A stretch of 64,000 nucleotides of DNA from Euborellia annulipes. Taxonomy: Eukaryota > Arthropoda > Insecta > Dermaptera > Anisolabididae. Positions 11,645 through 22,656 of the stretch are shown here, piece after piece. Positions within the stretch are counted from its first letter, which is position 1. The number at the start of each line of letters is the position of its first letter. The stretch covers positions 1 through 64,000 of the forward strand of contig JAKCPI010007977.1 of assembly GCA_023213315.1 (NCBI GenBank). Direction: 5' to 3'. The notes below the pieces were generated by a model. That model saw only the letters and a program-made list of their open reading frames with translations, did not search any database and had not been told where the DNA came from. The position numbers and the translations under genes are program-made.

Positions 11645-12899
11645 CGGTAGACCATGTTGCGAAAACTACTTTTTTTGGATTCAGGGGACTTCAAAAGGTG
11701 CATATCCATCAATATCTCGACATGGAATTTTTGACATGACATTTTCTCTCTCTCTCTGTATATTATCATATATAGGTAAGAGAAAGTAAAAAGAAAATGA
11801 ATAAAAAAATTCAATTATTAATATCAATGCCCTCCCATTCATTTCTATAAGACTAATATAGAAAGCAAATCATTTTTTTAAATTATAATTAGAAATATTT
11901 TCTACATTAGAATGTTTCTAGATAGAACGAAAATTTGTAAGAAGAAATTTTTAAATATTTAATAGATAAATTTTTTCATATCGTAATTTTAAAAGACCCT
12001 TAAAAATCATCCCTTATTAAATAAGTATTAGCTAAGTAAGATACACTATCTTTTTATTCTAACTTTAAATACTTTGCTATGGTATATATTATCTCGAGGA
12101 GAATAGCAGAGTAAATAAGAAAGTAATTTGCCCCCTCCAACCCTCTCGGTATATTTAAATATTAATTGACAAGGGATAAAGAATTGAATGATGTTTATTT
12201 ACCTGGTAAGAGAGATGCTGTTAAACAGACGTGCGTGTTTCTAAGGTCCGAGCCTGACTGAGAGCGAGCGTTCTGGATGGAGTGCAGGGAAGCGGAGTCA
12301 TCCATCGTCAAGAGGTGGGGATCGAAAATCTAAAACAACACGAGATAATAAATACAAAATTTTTTAATATTCTAGCACATTTATTTAAATTATCAACTAA
12401 TCAACTATGGGAAATATATATAAAAAGTTAATTTGTCTCCCTCCTTCTAAATATTGGAGAGTGGGAGGGGGGTTAAATAAAAAAAATTCACCAATAGTAA
12501 ATTTTAGATAATTAAGAAATTTCGTAAATTTTTTTCTGTACTTTGTCATACAATGGCATCAGTAAAGTACTAGTACTTTTTGACCGAATTTGATTAAAAG
12601 CTTCGTGTTACGTGCCTGGTGCTACCTAAATTAACATTAAAAATAAAATTTCAACCTCCTAACTCTTTTCGTTCTTGAGATATTTTGTTCATAGACAGAC
12701 AGACAGACCAATTTGTATAGGTAAGAGAAAGAAAAAAATTAATTAAAATTTTTTAATTTTGCAATAAACGATTATATTATCTAATTTTAATGAAGATAGG
12801 GAAATGTTTACTCTAGAGCTGCTTGTGAGTCATTTGCTGGGTGTATTAAAGTATGAGATCAAGGGGCGAACAATAGAGAGAACTTTTTCCCATCTAACC

Positions 12900-13085
12900 C
12901 TCACCCTGGAACTATGGCTCAGAAGTAGAGCGTTAGTTTCTTATGCCAAAGGTCGAGGGTTCGCATCCCTTCCCAGATGAAAAATTATTTCAATTATATT
13001 GGATACAAATCAATTGAAATAAATTTGGACAGGGTCTAAATGGCTTCGGATGCCGAACAAGACATTCAATAAATAAATAAAAAAA
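12900..13085 (+). mobile_element. tRNA-derived SINE, copy 1
   Basis: A tRNA-like head with A box TGGCTCAGAAGTAGAGC and B box GGGTTCGCATCCC, a body with GGGTCTAAATGGCTTC, and an A-rich (AATA)n tail. The whole unit recurs at 62303-62482, so it is a SINE family rather than a tRNA gene. Confidence 0.82.
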
Positions 13086-13830
13086 AACTAAATGGCGTCA
13101 ATAGCCGAAAATGCAAAATAAAAAAAAGCATATTATATTAAAAAATTTGAAAAAAGTCTGTCATAAAAGTCGCTTTTTGTATAAAAGTCGATTTTTGCAA
13201 AAAAGCTCCAAAAAGGTCGCACAAGTCGTTTTTGAAAATCTCAAAAAACGTTTCTTTTTGTAAGATCAGTGAAGATATCTAAGAAATTCAGGTAAAGTCT
13301 CAAATTTGACATAAGTCGAAAGACTTTTGGAGTACCTGGGAGTAAAATACTTTACCTATAAAGTTTTTACAAAAATTTTGAAATTTTTTTTGAAAAAATT
13401 CTATTTTAATAAGTTTTTATTCTTTGACATTTTTTCGAGTAATTTATCAGAATATAACAAACAAATTGAAAATTTCAAAATATTTGAAAAAACTTTTTAG
13501 GTGAAGTAGGGGAAGGTGTTGTACTTTTGACCAGTTTGAAGGCAAACAAAAGCTTATGTAACACCAAGATTGATCAGATATATAACTTCACCTTATTATC
13601 TATACAATCCATATTTTTTAACTTCTTTTAAAAAAAGTTTTAAACCTTTTTTTTTATTAAAGAAAATTTTTTACAAAGTGGTCAAAAGTACAACATTGGT
13701 GTTGTACCATTGATTAGCATATGAATTCACGCTAAAACAAATATAAGTTTTATATGAATGTGTTTATTTAAGTAAACACAGAGGGGAGCATGATCCTCTC
13801 TGTAATTTTTTGATTAGAAATGACTAATAA

Positions 13831-13831
<1 letters not shown>

Positions 13832-13875
<44 letters not shown>
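13832..13875. repeat. (TA)n microsatellite next to the foldback element
   Basis: A pure TA run of over 40 bp. Similar runs lie at 22151-22179, 27793-27820, 36932-36970, 49108-49157, 56635-56668 and 57233-57264, several of them directly abutting hammerhead-type repeats. Confidence 0.95.
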
Positions 13876-13877
<2 letters not shown>

Positions 13878-15400
13878 GGCATTCCACGTCAACTCGACCA
13901 CTTTTGAACCCGACCATTTTTGATTTGGCTGAAACTTTGTCATCTTTTTATACCCTATTGAAAACGTGTTTGAGAATTTTTTCAGATTTTACGACCCAGC
14001 CAAAAAAAAGTTATAGCATTTTCAAAAAACATCGATTTTTTTTTAAATAGCCATAAAACTGTCAAAAATTAACTTTTCGGGACGATTTTTTTTTTGAAAT
14101 TTTTGTCTTTAAATGTACTTTTCAGAAAAAAATATGACACAATTTTACAGATTCATCTTGAACGTTATTTTTGACATTTTCGGAAAAAAACAAAAATTTC
14201 GGGATGAATGACACTTTTTTTTTTAATTTTTTTTTTTTTTATAAAAAACTTTGATTTTTTCTACAAATGCTCTGAAAATTTCAGAGTGGGATTATTTCGC
14301 GTTCTATTTTTTTTATTTTTGAAAAAAAAACATTTTATTTTTTCTCAGCTTATTTATCATGATGGTGCTCTTAAATTCTTCCAGGATTGACTGAGATTCT
14401 AGAAAATTGAAGAAAAATAATAATAATAATAGTTAGGGGTGATGAAAAGCGAGAAAATTCCATTTATCCTGAAAAAATTAGAAATTAGTTGTGTATTCAA
14501 CTACTGAAGTATTTGAAGCGTCAAGTAAAAGCTTAGAAACATGGGCGTAACTAGGGGGTGCCGGGGGGCCTGGCCCACCCAGAAAGCTCCTTGCCCCAAG
14601 AAAAATTAAAGGGGGGCCATGGGACCAGTCATCCTCCGGTGGGCCTGGAAGGCCCCATATTTTCTCTATTTTTCTAGGGGCAAGGAGCTTTCTGGGGAGG
14701 GCCAGGCCCCCCGGCACCCACCTAGTTACGCCCATGTTTCTAAGCTTTTACTTGACGCTTCAAATACTTCAGTAGTTGAATACACAACTAATTTCTAATT
14801 TTTTCAGGATAAATGGAATTTTCTCGCTTTTCATCACCTCTAACTATTATTATTATTATTTTTCTTCAATTTTCTAGAATCTCAGTCAATCCTGGAAGAA
14901 TTTAAGAGCACCATCATGATAAATAAGCTGAGAAAAAAAAAATTTTTTTTTTCAAAAATAAAAAAAAAATAGAACGCGAAATAATCCCACTCTGAAATTT
15001 TCTGAGCATTTGTAGAAAAAATCAAAGTTTTTTATAAAAAAAAAAAAATTAAAAAAAAGTGTCATTCATCCCGAAATTTTTGTTTTTTTCCGAAAATGTC
15101 AAAAATAACGTTCAAGATGAATCTGTAAAATTTTGTCATATTTTTTTCTGAAAAGTACATTTAAAGACAAAAATTTCAAAAAAAAAATCGTCCCGATAAG
15201 TTAATTTTTGACAGTTTTACGGCTATTTAAAAAAAAAAATCGATGTTTTTTTAAAAATGCTATAACTTTTTTTTGGCTGGGTCGTAAAATCTGAAAAAAT
15301 TCTCAAACACGTTTTCAATAGGGTACAAAAAGATGACAAAGTTTCAGCCAAATCAAAAATGGTCGCGTTCAAAAGTGGTCGAGTTGGCGTGGAATACCCC
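13876..15400. mobile_element. 1.5-kb foldback element (two arms of about 740 bp)
   Basis: The ends GGGGCATTCCACGTCAACTC and GAGTTGGCGTGGAATACCCC are inverted. The match continues almost base for base to a centre near 14635, where a GC-rich block (GTAACTAGG, CCGGGGGGCC) also folds on itself. It is flanked by TA runs, so a TA target duplication cannot be told from the microsatellite. Both arms lack a protein. Confidence 0.9.
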
Positions 15401-15463
15401 ATATATATATATGCGAAGATAAGTTTTTCTCTGGTTGAGTCGGGTGTGATGTTGAGATTTACT

Positions 15464-15499
15464 CGACGTTTCGGCTCTCCTTTTGGAGCCATTTTCAAG
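15464..15499 (-). ncRNA. Decayed hammerhead-like hairpin (GGCTC family)
   Basis: Minus-strand copy of the 1942-1976 motif: altered 5' core TTGAAAAT, GGCTC/GAGCC stem, GAAACGTC. Confidence 0.5.
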
Positions 15500-15508
15500 A
15501 GTATGGAA

Positions 15509-15985
15509 TTAGGGGGGAATTGTTGGGGTGGTTTGTTTACGGGGTCGCAGTCTTGCTGGTCCCCAGGTCAATTTGGATGCCTCAGAGGCTTGGTTTGGTC
15601 TCTGAGAGCAGGAGGAAGGTTGAGTGTGTGTAATTGCGTTTGTGTACGGTTTAGGTTGACTAAGGGGCCTCAGTCTGCCTCCCCAAGTCGATGTGTTATT
15701 TATTGGTTTGGTTAGTGGATGTGTTAGGAGATTGGGTTTGTTTCTGAGATTTAGATTGAGTGTGTGTGTGTGTGTGATCGTGTCTGTGTTTAATTTAGGT
15801 TGACTTTGGGGCCTCAATCTGCCTACTCCCCCAGTCGATGTATTGCTGGATGTTTCCGAGGCTTGTGTTTGTCTTTGAGATGTGTTGGGTTGTGTGGTGG
15901 CGGTTTGCGTGTTGATGGTCGAAGTGATTTGTGTTGACCTGAGGACCAGCAAGACTGTGACCCCGTAAACAAACCACCCCAACAA
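15509..15985 (-). other. Tandem-repeat open frame, 158 codons, function unknown
   Basis: Repeats of roughly 45 codons, each with a W/G-GRLRP-SQPKPNT block and a Ser/Gln/Thr-rich stretch, stay open on the minus strand. A related frame is at 49285-49665. Both lead into the GGCTC-family hammerhead-like hairpin. Indels between units are codon-sized where checked (TWGGRLRP versus TGGVGRLRP). Low A/T content of the repeat also favours an open frame, so coding is not proven. The ATG end overlaps an inversion junction near 15940. No homology recognised. Confidence 0.4.
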
Positions 15986-16006
15986 TTAACCCCCTATTCC
16001 CATACT

Positions 16007-16044
16007 CTTGAAAATGGCTCCAAAAGGAGAGCCGAAACGTCGAG
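16007..16044 (+). ncRNA. Decayed hammerhead-like hairpin (GGCTC family)
   Basis: Same motif as 1942-1976, in the right arm of the inverted-end element. Confidence 0.5.
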
Positions 16045-16520
16045 TAAATCTCAACATCACACGCGACTCAACCCGAGAAAACTTATCTTCGCATACATCC
16101 AGTCGCGGAAACCTTTCAGAACATATATATATAATGATATTTAACGGCTGGAAATATGGAAGAATGTGGAAGTGCAGGCAGCCAAAAATAAAATACTCTC
16201 TGTGAATGTTCAAACCCCATCATTATTTGATTGTATCTAGATCTATGAAAATAGTAAATTTTAATATTAGAAAAACTTTCAAACTCATATATCATCATAT
16301 TATTTAATTAAATAAAATAAGTAGTAGAATAAAATACCAACTAAGAATTTTTTTTTTTTTCTTTAAAAAAAACACTCACACAAACATTCTTTGTCTTTCT
16401 TCTTTGTCTCTGTCTTTTCGGTAACTCAGGCCATCTAAGACTTTGACGATATCCGTTATTATTTAAGCCATTTGGTATCCAAATCGCTTAAATAAAATCA
16501 TCGCTCAATAGATTTGTTCA

Positions 16521-16551
16521 CTGTGGATGGGTGAATAAATTTTGCCCGAAA
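16521..16551 (+). ncRNA. Hammerhead-like motif, copy of 2335-2365
   Basis: CTGTGGA, extra T, GGG/CCC helix II, GAAA. About 50 bp downstream is TTATTTATGGCTG; an inverted partner (CAGCCAAAAATAAAAT) lies at 16178-16193. Confidence 0.45.
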
Positions 16552-17316
16552 CATTTGAACATTCACAGAGAATTGAGAGTGTTTTATTTATGGCTGAATG
16601 CCCTTCAACACCTTTCCATAAATATATATTGTCTGCTGAGAATCATAGTGGCGAAAGTCCGAAAATTCAATTTTTGAGTTAAACCGACCAAAAGTTGTTA
16701 AAACGTCTTCTCTTTTGATTGCCAAAGTGGCGAAAATATATTTCCATTCTTTGCCATTGATTCTGGCCTATTCATTTTTGCCCGGTTATTTAAATGTAGT
16801 CTATATGTTTATAAAACTTTCAAACGCCTTTTGTTTAGTTGTTGAATTTCAGACTTTCGCCACCATGATTCTGAGCAGGCGATGTATATATATATATATA
16901 TGACCGTTCACATGAAAAGGTACGAAATTTTCAGGAGAGCCGATTTAGTAAAAAGTTCAAGAAAAAGATTTTTTTTTATTATCGATTCCGATTCTCTAGT
17001 TCTACATCTTATACTCGTATGATGAAATATTCGATTCATCAGAATCGATGTATTTTATATAAAAAAAAAATTGAAAAAACAAGACAAAGGTGAGATAAGA
17101 GAAAAGGGACCAAACAAACTTTAAACTCATTTTTCTCAAAACTAGGTTTTTCATAACCAATATTTTAAAAATTCATATCTTTCAAACAAAAAATAATAAA
17201 AAATTCTAAAAATACCGGCTTGTTCAGCAGGATATTCTGTACAGAAAGCATAAAAACTCAATTTTGATCCCGATTAAGATTTGGTACCTTTTTATGTGTA
17301 CTGTCACATATGATAC

Positions 17317-18655
17317 TGGAAAGGTAAGAAAATAAATAAACTCACCAGATGAGAATAACAAGAATTGCAGATTGACTTCCTCTTCGCTTCTCGTAGTCGT
17401 AAGCGTCAAGTTGACGTGTCATGGTCATTGGAAAGATCGTTCTTGCATCGGTCAGACGCCATTCCTTTCTATTCAACGCCCTCGGTTTTGAAACCCGAGG
17501 CGGACTGCCTGTGAATGATTTCAACTGGTCGATCCATGGTGATCTGCGTGGTTTTTTCCCTGAACTTTGCTCTCTATAATGATCTTATCTCCGACCCTCG
17601 TCGACTTGGCCGTTGATTGACATACGGAGGATCCTGGAACAAAGGAAAATTATATAATTAGTATATTAATTAAAAGACTTGTAATTTTTATTAATCCATT
17701 ATAAGCTACATATTTAAATAGTTAATGAAGTTTATTTTTTTATATGGTTGTTTTACTCAGCTCAGATATTCCTTCCCTTATTAATGAGTTGTAATTATTT
17801 ACATTATTAGACTAAGTTTTAAGAAATAAATAAAATTCAAACTTTAGAAAATTAAAAGATATAATTTTAATTATTTCAATTTGTAAAGCAAGTGTTTTGT
17901 GGATATTTAAAAAGTATTTGGTGGTTGTTGATTTTAATAAGAGCAGGTGTAAATATTAATATTTAAATTAGGAAAAAATAAAATTTTGATATTACAGAAA
18001 TGCATAGGTTTAAAAAAAGATTTTTTTTTTGGTCAAATGGGTATTCTAATGTTTTTTAAATAATTTAGTCGAACGCGAAGTATAAGAAAACAGTAAAAAG
18101 ATTTTTAAATGTTTTTTCAACTATTAATTGAATAAACATTTAACAGAAAAGAAAATTCATTAAAAGGTTTATTATTATTATTTTTTTTTTTTAATTAGAC
18201 GGTAAGAAAATAAATAAACTCACCAGATGAGAATAACAAGAATTGCAGATTGACTTCCTCTTCGCTTTTCGTAGTCGTAAGCGTCAAGTTGACGTGTCAT
18301 GGTCATTGGAAAGATCGTTCTTGCATCGGTCAGACGCCATTCCTTTCTATTCAACGCCCTCGGTTTTGAAACCCGAAACGGACTGCCTGTGAATGATTTC
18401 AACTGGTCGATCCATGGTGATCTGAGTGTTTTTTTTCCTGAACTTTGCTCTCTATAATGATCTTATCGAGTGCAATTTCTCTGAGCATTATGCACGATTC
18501 GATCGGAAACAATTGCCTCCAGGCTCATTTTTACCCCCAGCTCCTCGAAGATAAAGGGTGCGATGGGCCGCCCAAGGAATCCTGAGCAGTCGTCTCCAGC
18601 GCCACATTTAATGGTAAAAGGTGTTTATGCGGTCTTGGTTTATTCTTAGAACAGT
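17317..18655. repeat. Segmental duplication B, copy 2 (partner 6619-7962)
   Basis: Same content as copy 1. On its right the LINE sequence continues past the breakpoint (to about 18725), whereas copy 1 switches at 7962 into the 2.7-kb duplication, showing where the rearrangement joined. Confidence 0.9.
17320..17590 (-). pseudogene. LINE ORF2 C-terminal relic, family 2 copy 5
   Basis: WIDQLKSFTG and NRKEWRLTDARTI on the minus strand; partner of 6635-6900 in duplication B. Confidence 0.65.
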
Positions 18656-18725
18656 CCACGTCTCGGACTTATACAAAAAGATGGAAAAGATCAGTATTTG
18701 CAGCAGTCTAATTTTACTTGCTTTA
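18200..18725 (-). pseudogene. LINE ORF2 C-terminal relic, family 2 copy 6 (longest)
   Basis: Longest copy: the minus strand begins with KIRLLQILIFSIFLYKSETW (cf. the LINE signature S-LLYGSETW), then RRLLRIPWAAHRT, WIDQLKSFTG and NRKEWRLTDARTI, with stops between. This order identifies the family as a LINE ORF2 tail. Confidence 0.75.
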
Positions 18726-21690
18726 CCTACTACTACACGGAGCTAATTTAAAATAAAAAATTCGTTTCGTTTTTTCATTTTTTTATATCTGTTGATCAAA
18801 TTATTATATTGTATTAGATTATTAAGGTGTACCTTGTTTCATTATATTTCATCTCGCTGCGTTTTCTTTGAAACATTCTGGCTTAAACCAGCTCAAGATT
18901 TTTCTCTCTCTGAAAATTTCTTGATAGATATATTACGGTATATATAGATATATATGATGATGATGAGAGATAGTGTTTTCTGCGAGCTCCAAACATATCA
19001 GTTCCGTCTTTTGATCCGAATCACATCTAAAATAAAAAATAAATTAATTAAATAATTTAATAAAAAATTTTCACTTAAATAATTATAAAAAGATTTAAAA
19101 TATGGTACATTTGAATTTAATTTTCCATCTTCCTCTCAATAAATTATATTAGAATTATATATTTATATAAAATATTAATAATTAGTATACTGTAGTAAAG
19201 GAAATTTAAGAAAATTTGCAAATTAATAGATTAAAGAAATTAAAAATTTTATTTTCCTAAAATTAGATAAAGTTACATTTCAAATGTCAAGAAATAAATA
19301 AAAATAGAACCCAACTTTTATCATTCCTTGACTCATGGACCACCTTGCTATAAAGACATAATAGTTAGTAATTAATAATATGATTGAAAAATTAGAGTGA
19401 TGAAAATAAATAAACTCCCCAAATGGCAAAGTGAGATGACTTGGATCAACGACAAGAAGTATCTTGGAAGGAATTCTGATATAGAAATAAAAAATTGAAT
19501 CATATTTTTTGTTGCTCTCAAATGACAATTCAAATTTAAAGATTTCCATAAAACCAAAGTTAACTTAAAAAAATAAATAAATTCAGCTTGATTTTTGATA
19601 TTTTAAGAACTGTCGATCATAAAAACCCCTTAAACTTTGTTAAATTATTTATCTGAATTGATTTAGAAATGTTTTTCTTAAAAGATTAGTCCCTGATTAA
19701 AAATGATTTAAAATTAAATAAAAATTCGTCTCGTTTTTTATATATTTGTTAATTAAGTCTTACCTTGTTTAATGATATTTAATCGCTTGCATTTTCTTTG
19801 AAACATTCTGACTTAAAACTGCTGAATTATTTTCTCTCCATGTAAAACAAATAAAATTCTATGATATATATATATATATATATATGATGCTGAATATTGT
19901 ATTCCTTCTGATTTCCAAAAACATGCTTTGAAGAGAAGTCTTTTGGTCCAAATCACATCTAAAATGAAAAATAATTAAGCTTAGTCATTTAATAAAGTTT
20001 TACTTAAATAATTACAAAAAGATTTAAGATGAAGATGATGACTAAAATAAATTTTAAAACATAGAAGCTAGGTAAATATTCTGCTTGCATCTAACTTTAA
20101 AAATTATTTATATAAATACTTCTAAACATGTGATTTAATCTTGATAGAAAAGGTCAGATTAAATTAACTCCCTATTCACTATCAATTATTTGACCCTTCC
20201 TTAAAATTTCATTCTATTGGAATAAGAAATCAAGTAAATAATAATTTGAAAAACTAGGAATAATTGAAAAATATTTTAAAACAAAACACATAATTATTTA
20301 AACTAATTAAAAATAAAGAAAAAAAAAATTATTTGTCAAAGTTAAGGAAATAGTGAATGAGTTAATAAAACGAATAATCTATTTAGTTTATATAATGCAG
20401 ATATTAAATTAAAAATAAATATTAAATAATTAAAGAATAAAAGAAATGAAATATTAAATAAAAATGAAAATAAAATTTGACAGACAAAGAAAGGTTATCA
20501 TATTTAATCACGAGTTTAGAATATTTTAATTTATTTAATTTATTGAAAATAATAATCCTGAACTAATTAAATAAATATTTAAATGCATTACTGACCTTAA
20601 AAAATAGAAATAATTAAGATGAAATATAAATAAGTTGATCTGATGACATGTGAGTAGCCGGTTTGGTCTGGTTGGCAAAGTCATGTAAGAGATAAAGAGA
20701 CCTGGCATTGGCTTGCATTTTCAATTGAGTCAAAGTCAAAGCAATCGAGCTTCTCGATTTTATTAATTCTTTTGAAAAAAATTATTATAATTAATATAAA
20801 AATAATTAAATATAATTTATTCTATTAAAAAAATTAAATTAAATCAATATATAAATATATTTGAAAACAATTTGTGAAATGTCAGATTCTCTCTCATAGG
20901 TGCCAAATTTGAAATTTTCTTTTAATTCCATTAACTTCTATTCACAAATATTCAAATAATAATTGATTTTTTTCTTTTACTCTTATTTAAATGGTAAGGA
21001 ATTTAAATTTAATTTCTAAAATTGATCATAATTAAGATTGTATTAAAAAATAGGCAACCAATTTTTTACGTTTTAAAAAGTGATAGTTAAAAACAAAATT
21101 AATTACTAATATTAATTTTTATCGACCCACGCGATAAATTTATATAACTAAATATCTTTTTTTTTCTTAGATTCGAAATTAAATTTTGCGAAGGGACGGG
21201 AAATTTATTGTTTTGTTACTCATTTCTATTTTTTGCAGTTAAATACTACAATATATCAATTTTCACTCATTACGTTCATATTACTAATTTGAATATGAAT
21301 ATAGAAAACTTCTAATAGATTAAATAAATAAATCACGAGTAATTAACTCCAAAATTTTATTCAATAAATTTTATTCATAAATCAATTTTCCTCTGCTCGC
21401 TACTGCGAAAAGTTGAGTTTTCAGGGTGGTAAAGTGTGTGGGCCCTTCAGCATGTTTAGAATAAAAGAATATTTTCATAAAGTAATATTCAAATGAAAAT
21501 TTCCCTTCACAATTCATAAATAATTTTTTATTAATGATAGAGCGTAAAATTTTTAAAAGCTCTAAATTAGACCTTCTTCTCCTGGATATAAAAAAGAAAT
21601 GGAATATTTATAATTAAATATAATTAATTAGTTTATTAAAACAATCGACAACGATGTAGATGAACCCCAATCCTCTATTTAGCTATTGGA
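18725..21690. other. AT-rich DNA with a duplicated block; no gene seen
   Basis: Blocks at about 18770-19030 and 19700-19970 are diverged copies of each other (shared CATTTTCTTTGAAACATTCT and CCAAATCACATCTAAAAT-like strings). The rest is featureless AT-rich sequence without a recognisable frame. Confidence 0.5.
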
Positions 21691-21702
21691 ATTATTGTAA
21701 TT

Positions 21703-21969
21703 CAGGGGCGTATTTAAGGGGGGGGGGGGGCCGAGGGGGGCCCGGGCCCCCCCCCCGAAATTTCCCAAACACATATACATATATAGGGATATACAGACAT
21801 CAGCGCAACAAATTTTTCCGCAGGATGGACAACTTTGGTTCCGCAATAGAAAAAAATGTTCCTCAAAAAATTTCGTGTGAAAAAAAGTATAGTTTCTTAA
21901 AAAAAAATTTTCCTCAGAAAAATTTTTGAGTTCGGGCCCCCCCGAAAAAAATTTCTATATACGCCCCTG
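21703..21969. mobile_element. hAT-type non-autonomous element, 267 bp
   Basis: Ends CAGGGGCGTATTTA and TATATACGCCCCTG with exact 8-bp duplication TTGTAATT (21695-21702, 21970-21977). It carries G- and C-runs near both ends. Confidence 0.92.
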
Positions 21970-22144
21970 TTGTAATTTATTAATTCTTGGTTCGAATACT
22001 GTTTATATATATTCCGATAAATATATAGATTACGAAGGTGTTGAGTTATATATATATATATATGAAGACGAAATAAATTATTCGGGCCTATAAAAGTCTT
22101 GTTTATTTCGTCTTCAATCTGTATTACGGCCTTCCTCCACATTG

Positions 22145-22183
<39 letters not shown>

Positions 22184-22656
22184 TTAGAGTAGTAATAAAA
22201 TATTCATATTTCCATGTTGCCATTTGTTTGGAACTCTTCTAGAAAATTGCCTGTTGATAAATAATATTTAAAATTATCATTTTTTTTATAAAATAAAAAA
22301 TATTCCTATTAAGAAAATTTCTAATAAATTTTGAATTATCTAAAAAACTATCGTAAAGAAAAATCCCTTTGAAAAACAAATTTACAGGTCACTTCTACTT
22401 GCCCTTAATTATTCTGTCTTGAAGCATGTACCTTCCTTCATACAATAAAAAATAAATATAGTTAGAATATAAAATTTTAATTTTGAAATTTTTTTTTTAC
22501 AGATAGTAAATGGAAATGTTAATATTAAATCAAAAATAATAATAAATTAAAGATCGGTATTAAGTGAAGATATTTATGAGAATGTTTATTATAATTTATT
22601 AAAGCATTTAATCTGAGTTAAGTTATTTGCAAAATGAAGCTTCTTCATGAAGCAGA

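Larger units (their letters stand above)
10475..11800 (+). repeat. Dispersed repeat A, interrupted by two hAT insertions
   Basis: An unclassified family that begins near CTGGTGTGAGTGGTCGCACA and ends with GGTAAGAGAAAGTAAAAA. Internal marks are AAAATCGTTA, a tract of CAGTAAAGTAC/AGTACTTTTT, and CAGACAGACC. Here it is split by hAT elements at 10885-11152 and 11238-11644; removing both restores a continuous copy. Other copies: 6125-6311, 12540-12740, 37235-37830, 38135-41880 (nested), 40735-40972, 41125-41520, 54459-55187. Confidence 0.8.
15405..16105. mobile_element. Inverted-end element with tandem repeats inside (GGCTC family)
   Basis: Arms of about 150 bp (ATGCGAAGATAAGTTTT...GACCAGCAAGACTG) are inverted at 15405-15560 and 15945-16105; the centre is the tandem-repeat frame. 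Each arm has the GGCTC hairpin. A single plus-strand arm is also present at 1865-2060. Confidence 0.75.

Noticed and set aside
3687..18402. Exon-like copies ending in CTG-GTGAGT on the minus strand (3870, 6640, 7510, 8230, 17330, 18210), suggesting a multi-exon gene
   Set aside because: The upstream sequence is a LINE ORF2 C-terminus and all copies share the same tail; GTGAGTTTATTT is part of the element. The frames start at non-ATG codons.
20640..20720. CTGATGACATG near 20640 as a hammerhead core
   Set aside because: No GAAA closing a helix II within reasonable distance; chance match.
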